Assembly (NCBI GenBank): GCA_017507805.1
Contig: JAFWAC010000005.1
Span: 17,696 to 81,695 of the forward strand
Length of the DNA stretch: 64,000 nt
Source of the DNA: Clostridia bacterium
GTDB lineage: Bacteria > Bacillota > Clostridia > Oscillospirales > Acutalibacteraceae
Reading direction: 5' to 3'
In this document: positions 34,949 through 43,435 of the stretch, in pieces
How positions within the stretch are numbered: the stretch's first letter is position 1
Layout of the letters: every line of letters starts with the position of its first letter
Made by a program: the position numbers and the translations under genes
Notes under the pieces: model-generated
Database searches by the model: none
The model's input: the letters and a program-made list of their open reading frames with translations, nothing else
What the model was told of the DNA's origin: nothing

Positions 34949-35845
34949 TTATAGGTTTGAATATTGTGTAGCGGTTATTCCAACCCTTCGCTTAAACAAA
35001 CGGGAGAAGTAATTTGGATTAACATAACCAAGTCTTCTTGCTATTTCTGTAAAGGTCAGATTGCCCTCAGAAATCATAAGCTTTGCGCGCTCGATTTTTA
35101 TTCCGATAAAATAATCAATTATACTTTCCCCGATTTCAGCCTTAAAGCTTTTTTGTAGCTGAGAAATGCTAAATCCGTTATCCTTAGCGATTTGTTCAAG
35201 GGTAAGATTTTCAGTAATATGCTCTTCCAAATAGTGTTGGATTTGCTGTGTTATAGACTTTTGACGTGTCTGCTTAGCAAAGGAATTTATTCGGTATTCC
35301 TTAGATTCGCCGATACCCCTTTGTCTAAGTGACAGCAAAAGTAGTTCTATATGAAGCTTCAGCATCTGCTCAGAGCCAAAGGGCTGTTGGTCGGATGCTT
35401 TTTCTTGCATATAGGAAACACCGTTCTTCACACGGTAGCCCTCATAAAGCCTATGCGAACATTTAAGGGCATAATAAAGGTTTTCGTGTTCAAAATTATT
35501 AATTGCAATAATTTTGTTTTTAAAGAAATTCAAATCCGAGGATTTTGGATAAAAGGAAACCGAAATAAAGCTTGCATTGCCGTTTTCAAAAGGTGTGATA
35601 CTAAACGCCTGTCCCGGCTCAGTAAATACAATCTCACCTTTATTGATAATGTATTTATTACCCAACGTAGTAATAACAGCAGTACCCGATTCTATAAATA
35701 TAAAGGTCCAAAAATCAAACGAACCATTTATAGATTTCTCATCATTAGGATACGATACTGCCAATTCTCTTCGAAAGATAGAAACCAAGCGGGCAATTTC
35801 AATCTCCATTTTTAGTTTAATTGTTTTAAAACTATTTTCAGCCAT
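34949..35845 (-). CDS. AraC-family regulator of the glycan locus
   Basis: 298 residues from ATG 35845, where GGGAG is 7 bases upstream. N-terminal cupin-like domain (IFIESGTAVITTLGNKYIINKGEIVFTEPGQAF) and a C-terminal double HTH (LTLEQIAKDNGFSISQLQKSFKAE, then LTFTEIARRLGYVNPNYFSRLFKRR, VGITATQY). Last gene of the minus-strand locus, 60 bases after the hydrolase-like gene. By position it is the likely activator of the sugar-uptake genes. Confidence 0.9.
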   Translation of the reverse strand: MAENSFKTIKLKMEIEIARLVSIFRRELAVSYPNDEKSINGSFDFWTFIFIESGTAVITTLGNKYIINKGEIVFTEPGQAFSITPFENGNASFISVSFYPKSSDLNFFKNKIIAINNFEHENLYYALKCSHRLYEGYRVKNGVSYMQEKASDQQPFGSEQMLKLHIELLLLSLRQRGIGESKEYRINSFAKQTRQKSITQQIQHYLEEHITENLTLEQIAKDNGFSISQLQKSFKAEIGESIIDYFIGIKIERAKLMISEGNLTFTEIARRLGYVNPNYFSRLFKRRVGITATQYSNL

Positions 35846-35907
35846 AAGCCTTCTCCCGACATAACCTATTAATCTGAATAATAACACATTTTATAATAAT
35901 ATGCAAA

Positions 35908-37761
35908 TTAAGATTTTTCAATATTAAAGGTATTGTCTTTAAAATCTACAGTAACCGTTACACCATTTGCAAAGCGAGTTCTCTGGCGAGAATAATCATC
36001 AGTTAAGAATTCGTGCGAAACCATCTCGCTGAAAACTACCTGCTCTTGTAATTCGGATACAATATTAATTCTTTCAATCTGCTCTAAATCCGCATCGATA
36101 TCAAGATACGACGGTCCGCCGTTAAGCAAGGAATATAGGTATCTGCTTTCAACAATATCAACCTCATCACCCTCGTGAATTGTCCACGGAACAATAGCAC
36201 AATCGTGATAGCAAAGGTTGAACAGCGGAACCTTTACACCTACACTCGGCTCATGCGCAAAGCTTGGGAAATAATGGCACAAAACAAGATAAGGCGCAAA
36301 GCAGTCAACCATAGACTCACTGCTTATAATCATACCTCTTGAAGCGAGTAATGACATACACCTGCGTCTGAAATCCACACTCTCCCTACGTGTCATCACG
36401 TGCTCAGGATTAGAACATTCATCCTGTGCAGTGCAAGAGAATACATCAAGATACACACCGTCGGGCTCAAGTCCCATATCACGAAGCATATCGTAATTTC
36501 GTTCTACATAATAAGGCGCCAATGTCTCACAAAGGAAATTCTGGTCGCCGCCGTTCCAGATACATTCCTCATGAATATCTCCCTTATAATCCATTACAGC
36601 GTTATTCTTATCGTGAGTGCGGGCATCAAAATAATAATCACGGTATTGGTCATGCAAAGCAAAAAGCACATTGCTTTCGCGACATATATCGATAAGGCGC
36701 TTCATAGCCTTTTCTCCGCCAGCCTTTTCGCAAGGAGGCAAAATATCGGGATGCTCGCGGTCATAACCGTCAACTCCCCAACCGTCAAGGTGGAGATAGC
36801 CCTTTTTTAGTCCCTTTTTATGAAGCTCGGCAATCTGGTCTGCACGGCGGTCAAAGGTAGTAAAGCGGTAATTTGCCTCAGGGTTCTCCTTATCGTAAAT
36901 ATAAGCCTCGGGCTTAATATTAAAGTAAATACAGCTATGAATAACAGGTGAGCCGATAAGCTCATCCATTTTAGGCAACAGCTCACGCTTTTGCTTTAAT
37001 GTGACAAACTCGCCCTTTTCCTTAATGTAATTTCTAAAGGCTTTGCAGAGTGTTACATAATCGCAGTCATCAAAGAATTCCATCCTAAGTACACGTCTGT
37101 AGCTAAGCTTTCCAAGGGATTCGTACCACTTAAATTTAAGCTCGGTAGGATTCTTTAAATCGTGGTGATACTTAAAGCCTGCATCCCAAGGTGTTTCGGC
37201 AATAGCCATATAGCCTGCCCCGTGGTCCACCTGACCGAGCCAAGGCATATTGCCGTAAATCGAAAGGAAACACGGACTGCCGATTTGTGTTATTTCCTCA
37301 TTAAAATCACTTGGAATCATCATACCGTAGGACAACGGCACCAAGGAATAAGCTTTAGCGTCTGTACGCTCCCATTTCCATGGTGCAGGCCACTGTGCAA
37401 GGCTAATTGAGGCAGAATCAGGTTCATTTATAGGCATAAGCTCGAAATAAATTCGGCCGCTTGTTTTGTGCACCCAAATAAGAGTCCTTAACTCAATTTT
37501 AATGTCCTTACCGTTATAATTCCAGAATTTATAATCGGTGCGCATACCGTCTGCAATACCTGTAGAATAGTATTCACTTTTAATGGTTTTAGCATTGTCA
37601 AAGTAGAATTTAACCTCTTCGCTTACACCCTTTAAGCGCACCATTATATACGGGCGGTGCTTTTCGCTAAAGGTCCAAACCTTTCCCTTTTGCGATACAC
37701 TTATAGAATGGTTCTCTTTGTCGAAATTATAAGTAATATTTTTAGAATTAGTAATTTTCAT
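35908..37761 (-). CDS. Putative TIM-barrel glycoside hydrolase, cytoplasmic
   Basis: 617 residues without signal peptide. An N-terminal beta-sandwich (to about 260) precedes a barrel region with strands ending in acidic residues: KKGYLHLDGWGVDGYD (near 320), LFALHDQYRDYYFD, LEPDGVYLDVFSC (near 432) and GMIISSESMVDCF, then a C-terminal beta domain. This layout resembles GH101/GH129-type and other alpha-galactosaminidase-like barrels, but I cannot assign a family with confidence. Probably acts on imported oligosaccharides, since it shares the operon with a solute-binding protein and a regulator. Confidence 0.6.
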   Translation of the reverse strand: MKITNSKNITYNFDKENHSISVSQKGKVWTFSEKHRPYIMVRLKGVSEEVKFYFDNAKTIKSEYYSTGIADGMRTDYKFWNYNGKDIKIELRTLIWVHKTSGRIYFELMPINEPDSASISLAQWPAPWKWERTDAKAYSLVPLSYGMMIPSDFNEEITQIGSPCFLSIYGNMPWLGQVDHGAGYMAIAETPWDAGFKYHHDLKNPTELKFKWYESLGKLSYRRVLRMEFFDDCDYVTLCKAFRNYIKEKGEFVTLKQKRELLPKMDELIGSPVIHSCIYFNIKPEAYIYDKENPEANYRFTTFDRRADQIAELHKKGLKKGYLHLDGWGVDGYDREHPDILPPCEKAGGEKAMKRLIDICRESNVLFALHDQYRDYYFDARTHDKNNAVMDYKGDIHEECIWNGGDQNFLCETLAPYYVERNYDMLRDMGLEPDGVYLDVFSCTAQDECSNPEHVMTRRESVDFRRRCMSLLASRGMIISSESMVDCFAPYLVLCHYFPSFAHEPSVGVKVPLFNLCYHDCAIVPWTIHEGDEVDIVESRYLYSLLNGGPSYLDIDADLEQIERINIVSELQEQVVFSEMVSHEFLTDDYSRQRTRFANGVTVTVDFKDNTFNIEKS

Positions 37762-37780
37762 ATCAGTATCCTTTTATAAT

Positions 37781-38653
37781 TTATGATATTTGAAGCCCAT
37801 CGTATCCGGGGATAATATTCCAATCCCAACTGCTGAAAAAATCTACCATTTCATCAGGACCTAAAGTATTCAAATGGCAAATATGTGTGAGATATAGAGG
37901 TGTAGTGGTATCAATATTACCGAAATCCTCTAACTTCTCAAGCGCAAATTTCAAATTTTTATAATCGAAATGTCCCTCTAAATAATCGGGAAGCTCATGG
38001 TCACCATAGGTGCACTCAATAACCGCAAAATCGAATTTAATACCGCAGTTTTTAAGATGATCCCACGTGTTTTGACGGTACCAACCCGTATCACTCGCGT
38101 AAAGGAAGGTTTTACCCTCTTTATTGGTGATAATATAATTATAGCCAAGCTCATCCACACCGTAACCGTAATGGCTGGCATAGATGGGAGTAACCTTCAT
38201 ACCGCTTATATCATAGGTTTTATATGCTTCAAGCGGTACAAGCTCATAATTTTTCTCAAAAAATGTTTCCTTGCCAACATTGACAGGCATTACATATTGC
38301 TTTGCAAAATGTGTAATCTGCTTCAAAGTTAAATCCGAGCCGAAAATTTTAACCTTACCCTCAAGAAAAGGTCTGCAGGCAGAACGAAGCATTAATTCAC
38401 TTGCAAAAATATGGTCCTCGTGAGAATGTGTTATAAAAATATTTTTAAGTCCTCTGAGGCTTATACCGTTTTTCACGCATTGATTATAAATATCAGGACC
38501 GTAATCTATAAGACTTTCCTCATCTATCAAAAAATCGCTTCTTGTGCGATTGTATTTACCGCCCATTTCACGCGCGCGTGTACAGGTAGGACATTCACAA
38601 AAAGGCGCAGGAATTCCCTCACTTGCACCTGTTCCCAAAATAACAGACTTCAT
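37781..38653 (-). CDS. PhnP-like metallo-beta-lactamase-fold hydrolase
   Basis: 290 residues. Metal site THSHEDH with H76, H78, D80 and H81, later H155-region ASHYGYG and DTGWY. N-terminal CPTCxRA motif (C21, C24) matches the PhnP zinc-binding feature. PhnP is a 5-phosphoribosyl 1,2-cyclic phosphodiesterase of phosphonate use, but no phn genes are nearby, so here it may process a different cyclic phosphate or sugar ester. Confidence 0.8.
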   Translation of the reverse strand: MKSVILGTGASEGIPAPFCECPTCTRAREMGGKYNRTRSDFLIDEESLIDYGPDIYNQCVKNGISLRGLKNIFITHSHEDHIFASELMLRSACRPFLEGKVKIFGSDLTLKQITHFAKQYVMPVNVGKETFFEKNYELVPLEAYKTYDISGMKVTPIYASHYGYGVDELGYNYIITNKEGKTFLYASDTGWYRQNTWDHLKNCGIKFDFAVIECTYGDHELPDYLEGHFDYKNLKFALEKLEDFGNIDTTTPLYLTHICHLNTLGPDEMVDFFSSWDWNIIPGYDGLQIS

Positions 38654-38668
38654 AATAGCACCTCAAAA

Positions 38669-38708
38669 CCGAGAAGGAAATCCGACAAAAGCCTGTTTTC
38701 CTTCTCGG
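38669..38708 (-). terminator. Terminator after the solute-binding lipoprotein gene
   Basis: 12-base perfect arms CCGAGAAGGAAA / TTTCCTTCTCGG, followed on the minus strand by TTTTG. It may reduce read-through from the binding protein into phnP-like and hydrolase genes. Confidence 0.75.
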
Positions 38709-38722
38709 AATAAAAAATTACT

Positions 38723-40210
38723 TTAACCTACAGTTGCCTTTAAGCTATCCTTAAGCAAAGGAAGCAAGCTGTCAAGTGTAACAGCAGGGTTCTTCTTCTC
38801 CTCAATAATCATATCAAGGAACTTTTCGCGGTTGCCCTTGCCGTTGTACCAACCGGAAAGACCGTCTACCAAAGAGTAAGAAGGCTTAGCCTTTTTGAGG
38901 TATTCCTTACGGATTTTCTCATGCTCAACGCTAAGACGCTTGCGGTAATTTGTAAGACCGGGTTCAACACTGTTTCTCTGTTCAATTGCCTTATTGTATT
39001 CATAAATCCAAGCAACTGCACCGGGAACGTTCTGCGCACAAGCAGCGACACCGATACCGTCTGCGGATACAGGGAAATAGTAATCCGCATTCTTGTCTAA
39101 CTTAGGCATTGGAACCATGCCAACCTTGTCAGACATTGTGTTGTAAGCATCAAGACTTCCTGTAGCATACGACGGACGCTCAATAAACATTGCGACCTTA
39201 CGGCTCTTGAAGTAGTTAACTGTTGAGAAAGGCGCAATAGAGTTATCATTAGCGCACTCATAAAGTAAATTCAAAGCTGCCATACCGTTCTTGTCGGTAA
39301 TATTCACTTCCCACTTATTGCCATTTTGCTTGATTACAGAGTTGCCTGCTGCCTGAGCAAAGGCAAAATAGTTCCAGGTAGCAAAACCATAGGTAGCGAT
39401 AGTCTTACCGTCTTTAGCATAGCTTACAGACTGCTTGGCAACCTGACGGAAGGTATCAAAGGTCCAGTTGTTCTTGAGGTAATAATCCTCATATGGGTCC
39501 TTTATTCCCTTTTCCTTAAAGTAGGTCTTGTTGTAGAAAATATATGTTTCGTGGTCTTCGATTGAATGAGAGCCGTAAATCTTGTCGTTTAAGGTATACT
39601 GATTAAATGCAGGGAAATTAGCATCCTTGTATGTCCAGTTAGAGTCAGTCTTATCAACATACTTAGTAAAATCCTTAATCATATTGCCATAAGCATAGCG
39701 CAAGAATACAACGTTACTAAGGGTACAAACATCAATGTAATTCTTCTTATCCTTAGAAGCAATAATGCTGGGAAGCTTAGTCTGCTGCTCGGCAAAGCTC
39801 ATTGGAACGATAGTAACATCAATACCGTATTTCTTTTCAAACTGCTCAATAAATTTCTTTTCCCAATCGGTCTGCTTAACGTTACCTGGAACGCGAAGCT
39901 TTGTACCTTTGAGATTACCGAAAAGCTTTTCCTGTTTACTGCCTGTTACCTCAACATAATCGTTGTTATCAGGAACAGCAGGTGCTTGAGTGCTGGAAGT
40001 ATTGCTTTCTGTGGATGCGGCACTCTCTGTAGAAGAGGTATCATCAGGCTTTAAAACATCACCGTCTTCAGATTCGGTAACGTCGCTCGTTGTGTTTCCT
40101 GTGGGTGTAGATGTATCGTTTCCCTTATCCTCGGTCTTACCGCAACCAACGATAGAAACGCACATAATAATCGCCAATAAAATAGTTAAAATTCTTTTTA
40201 AGTTTTTCAT
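38723..40210 (-). CDS. ABC sugar-transport solute-binding lipoprotein
   Basis: 495 residues. Lipoprotein signal with lipobox IVGC (Cys 23), a Ser/Thr/Asp-rich linker to about 90, then a family 1 binding-protein fold (GTKLRVPGNVKQTDWEKKFIEQFEKKYGIDVTIVPMSF, VAMFIERPSYATG, YYFPVSADGIGVAACA). Catches an oligosaccharide at the outer face for the permeases encoded upstream in the locus. Confidence 0.88.
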   Translation of the reverse strand: MKNLKRILTILLAIIMCVSIVGCGKTEDKGNDTSTPTGNTTSDVTESEDGDVLKPDDTSSTESAASTESNTSSTQAPAVPDNNDYVEVTGSKQEKLFGNLKGTKLRVPGNVKQTDWEKKFIEQFEKKYGIDVTIVPMSFAEQQTKLPSIIASKDKKNYIDVCTLSNVVFLRYAYGNMIKDFTKYVDKTDSNWTYKDANFPAFNQYTLNDKIYGSHSIEDHETYIFYNKTYFKEKGIKDPYEDYYLKNNWTFDTFRQVAKQSVSYAKDGKTIATYGFATWNYFAFAQAAGNSVIKQNGNKWEVNITDKNGMAALNLLYECANDNSIAPFSTVNYFKSRKVAMFIERPSYATGSLDAYNTMSDKVGMVPMPKLDKNADYYFPVSADGIGVAACAQNVPGAVAWIYEYNKAIEQRNSVEPGLTNYRKRLSVEHEKIRKEYLKKAKPSYSLVDGLSGWYNGKGNREKFLDMIIEEKKNPAVTLDSLLPLLKDSLKATVG

Positions 40211-40228
40211 AATGAAATCTCCTTTAAA

Positions 40229-41662
40229 TTAAATATCGAATTCATACAGCAGATGGTATCCGCCGATTGCATCAATATTATTACTAAGCCTTGCATAACG
40301 CTCCATATCATTTTTAAGGTAGAAGCAAAGCTTATAATGTCCTTTATTTTCAGGTGTTTTAATAACCGCTTGAACCTTATGAGTAAGGATTTTTGTATCA
40401 AGATAATCCTCAGGGTTATGACTATACCACTTTTCTGGGTTGCCTGCCTCAACACTTGATACAACATTATTATCACCGTCCAAAAGGACAAAACCACTCT
40501 TTAAGCAGAATGCAGCGGACATACCGTAATTCTTAAGCTTTAACTCAATAGAAAGGTAAGAATCAGGCTCGTTCTCACCTGCAACCGCCACAGACTGCAG
40601 CTCAACCTTGTAGCCCAAATGGTCACGCATAAAGTCGAAAGCAACGCGCTCTACATCGTTACCCTTTTCATCCTTAAACCAAGAGGGACAATAAGCGATT
40701 TTATTTTCCTCTAAAATTTCGGGGGTAATCGGCTCGCTCTTCCACGGCCACATTGTGGGCATATAGTTTTCTTCGGGTATCGGTTCACCGCCCTTGCCGT
40801 CATAAAGGCCATGCAAAATACTCATTGTATTCTGCCAGTGGTGTGCCGCTTCCTTTATAACCTCAAGTCCTGTAGGCCAGATATTACGGTTAATATTAAT
40901 AGGTCCGCAATTAAGCTCGCCGCCCTGTGGGGTATATGCCCCCTCTTCACAAAGCTGTTGCCACTGAGGTGTACCCATTATAAAACCGCCCGATTCCCAT
41001 TTATCCTGCTCGCCGTACATTGAATCGTTATGAACGGCGATTTTTGAATAGTAGGGATTGGTTTTTTCAATCAGGTTTTTGTATTCAGGCAAACGCAGAG
41101 AAAGATAAATTCCGTTAGGCTCACAAAGGTAACGCATAAGTGCCTTTGCCACATTAGCGTAATTAACCTCAGGCTTTTGATAACAGGAAGCCCATTCACC
41201 GTAAGAACCGATAAATCCGCCCTCAACAGAGTGAATATATTTTTTGTTTCTTGCTATCATAGGAGCCAACTGCTTAATATGCCTTATAATAGTTTCCTCG
41301 TCCGCACCGCGTTCGGGGAAATTCAAATCATCACAGTAAGCAAAGCGAAGCATAACCTTGAAATCCTTAAGCTCGCAGAAATCATAGAACTTTTCCATAG
41401 CTTCCATTGCTTCGTCGGGAATATCCATACCGCGGTATTCGGTAAGATAAAAGTATGCCATACAGCCATGGCAAGGCACCTTTATACGGGCATAATAATT
41501 ATCATACACCTGCTGATAATATTCCATCGGGTTGCCCGAATCAACTGCTCTTTGAGCATACATAACCATATGTGTTCTGTAGGCACGGTCAGGATTGTCA
41601 AAAAGCAGGCTGTCCCCCTCACTTGTGAGAGGCTTTAGTTCTTTATAAAAATTAATTTCCAT
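40229..41662 (-). CDS. DUF4874-DUF4832 protein, cytoplasmic form
   Basis: 477 residues from ATG 41662 (MEINFYKELKPL) with GGTGA upstream; a longer TTG start is less likely. No signal peptide or lipobox. The N-terminal DUF4874 part has FDNPDRAYRTH, FAYCDDLNFPERGA and SVEGGFIGSYGEWAS; the middle has GAYTPQGGE and AHHWQNTMS; the C-terminal DUF4832 beta domain has RDHLGY, KNYGMSAAFC and PEDYLDT. The family is found beside polysaccharide genes but has no proven activity. Paralogue of the next gene and of the C-terminal half of the 1036-residue protein. Confidence 0.82.
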   Translation of the reverse strand: MEINFYKELKPLTSEGDSLLFDNPDRAYRTHMVMYAQRAVDSGNPMEYYQQVYDNYYARIKVPCHGCMAYFYLTEYRGMDIPDEAMEAMEKFYDFCELKDFKVMLRFAYCDDLNFPERGADEETIIRHIKQLAPMIARNKKYIHSVEGGFIGSYGEWASCYQKPEVNYANVAKALMRYLCEPNGIYLSLRLPEYKNLIEKTNPYYSKIAVHNDSMYGEQDKWESGGFIMGTPQWQQLCEEGAYTPQGGELNCGPININRNIWPTGLEVIKEAAHHWQNTMSILHGLYDGKGGEPIPEENYMPTMWPWKSEPITPEILEENKIAYCPSWFKDEKGNDVERVAFDFMRDHLGYKVELQSVAVAGENEPDSYLSIELKLKNYGMSAAFCLKSGFVLLDGDNNVVSSVEAGNPEKWYSHNPEDYLDTKILTHKVQAVIKTPENKGHYKLCFYLKNDMERYARLSNNIDAIGGYHLLYEFDI

Positions 41663-41713
41663 AAAAATCACCAAAATTTAATACGCTGAATTTTATCTCA
41701 ATAATGCCACTGT

Positions 41714-41740
41714 TGGGCTACTGCAAATCGCAGCAGCCCA
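41714..41740. other. Intergenic hairpin without T-run
   Basis: Stem TGGGCTACTGC / GCAGCAGCCCA with one mismatch and a 5-base loop, between two DUF4832 genes. Possible mRNA stabilising or processing structure. Confidence 0.4.
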
Positions 41741-41747
41741 CAATTAA

Positions 41748-43394
41748 TTAAATTACAAATTCGTGAAGAAGTGCATATCCGTCTGCGGTTTCAATATCAT
41801 TTGCAAGTGTTGCAAATTGATTAATTCCGTTCTTTAAATAAAAAGCAACATAGTATTTACCCGATTTAGACGGAAGTTTCACATTTGCAGAAACATTATG
41901 AGTAAGTATTGTTGTATCGAGATAATTTTCGGGGTCGTGGCTGTACCACTTAGAGGGTGAGCCTGCCTTAACAGTTGATACAACATTATAATCCGAGTCA
42001 AGAATTGCAAAACCGCTTGTCATACAAAAAGCTGCAGAGAAACCGTAGTTCTTAATCGGCATTTCAACCTTAACTGTAGCTCCGGGCTTGCTTTCACCTG
42101 TAATCTTAACCGACTGAGCCGCAATTCTGTAGCCCAAATGGTCGCGCAGGAATTCAAACGCATTACGTTCAACCTCGGCACCCTTATCGTCAATAAACCA
42201 ATAGGGGTCAAACACCACCTGAATACCCTTCATAGTAGCAGGGGTAACGCTTTCTTCGGCCCATCTATCCATAATAGCATCATCATCAGAGCTACACTCA
42301 TATTTACCGTGCCATACGCTCATAGTATTACGCCAATGGTGACCAGCCTCAGCAACAACCTCAACACCAATCGGGATTTTGCCTTTTTTCACATAATCTC
42401 CGTTATTAAGAAGCTCGCCACCTTGAGGTGTATATGCACCCTCGCGGCACATCTGAGCATAATCATCGGTACCGTATTGATAACCGCCTGAATGCCAGCC
42501 TTCTCTTAACTGTTCACCGTAAATAGCATCGTTATGGTTGCCTATGTATTTATAATATTTATCGGTTTTAGGAATAAGATTCTTATATTTCGGCAAACGC
42601 AACGAAAGATAAATTCCGTTAGGCATACAGAAATATTTCATAAGTGCGCGTGCAACCGTTTCATAGTCAACCGCAGGCGACTGATAAACACTCGCCCACT
42701 CGCCATAAGAGCCGATAAAACCGCCCTCAACAGTGTGAACAGTATGCTTATATTTCTTAATAAGCGGAGCCAATTGTTTAATATGGCGAATAATTGTTGC
42801 CTGGTCTGCACCACGTTCAAGATGATTTAGGTCGTCACAGTAAGCAAAACGTAAACATGTGGTAAAGCCTTTAGCCTCACTGTAAATAAAGTAGTCCTCA
42901 ATCGCAGCCATTGCCTCATTAGGAATATTCATACCGCGGTATGCTGTAAGATAGAGATAAGTCATAGAAACATTAATCTCCATATCGCAATAGCCGAAGA
43001 AAACGTCATAATCCTTTTGATAGTATGACATCGGGTCGCCTGATGCTACCGCTTCGTCCACATATAAGGTGAGATGTGTTCTGAAGCCTCTATCAGGATT
43101 ATCCTGCATGATAGCATCGCCGCTTGAGGTAAGGGGTTTAAGCTTTTTATTAACATTAACCGAAACCTTGGCTGTGCTATCAGAGCCGCCTGCCTGTGAA
43201 TCAACAGATGAGGTCTCACTCTGAACGTCATCATCAGAGGATGCATCTGACGAATCAACATCAGATACATCACCCTTAGAATCGGTGTTAATACTGCTGT
43301 TATCCGAGCTAACATCCTCTTTGCCGCAGCCCGAAAGCCCCGTAACCATAATCATACAAAGGCATAATATTAGACATAAAAGTCTTGATTTCAT
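41748..43394 (-). CDS. DUF4874-DUF4832 lipoprotein
   Basis: 548 residues from ATG 43394 (AAAGGTG upstream). Lipobox LSGC (Cys about 22), a ~60-residue Ser/Asp-rich linker, then the same two-domain body as the neighbouring cytoplasmic paralogue (QDNPDRGFRTHLTLY, RFAYCDDLNHLERGA, TVEGGFIGSYGEWAS, GAYTPQGGE, HHWRNTMS, RDHLGY, KNYGFSAAFC). Anchored to the outer face of the membrane. Conservation of the acidic and His/Trp residues across all three copies suggests an active or binding site. Confidence 0.83.
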   Translation of the reverse strand: MKSRLLCLILCLCMIMVTGLSGCGKEDVSSDNSSINTDSKGDVSDVDSSDASSDDDVQSETSSVDSQAGGSDSTAKVSVNVNKKLKPLTSSGDAIMQDNPDRGFRTHLTLYVDEAVASGDPMSYYQKDYDVFFGYCDMEINVSMTYLYLTAYRGMNIPNEAMAAIEDYFIYSEAKGFTTCLRFAYCDDLNHLERGADQATIIRHIKQLAPLIKKYKHTVHTVEGGFIGSYGEWASVYQSPAVDYETVARALMKYFCMPNGIYLSLRLPKYKNLIPKTDKYYKYIGNHNDAIYGEQLREGWHSGGYQYGTDDYAQMCREGAYTPQGGELLNNGDYVKKGKIPIGVEVVAEAGHHWRNTMSVWHGKYECSSDDDAIMDRWAEESVTPATMKGIQVVFDPYWFIDDKGAEVERNAFEFLRDHLGYRIAAQSVKITGESKPGATVKVEMPIKNYGFSAAFCMTSGFAILDSDYNVVSTVKAGSPSKWYSHDPENYLDTTILTHNVSANVKLPSKSGKYYVAFYLKNGINQFATLANDIETADGYALLHEFVI

Positions 43395-43435
43395 ATTTTT
43401 AACACCTTTCATTTTGAAAGCAAACTGTTTATAAC

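Noticed and set aside
37781-38653. Phosphonate C-P lyase locus
   Set aside because: The PhnP-like hydrolase stands alone among sugar genes; no other phn genes occur.
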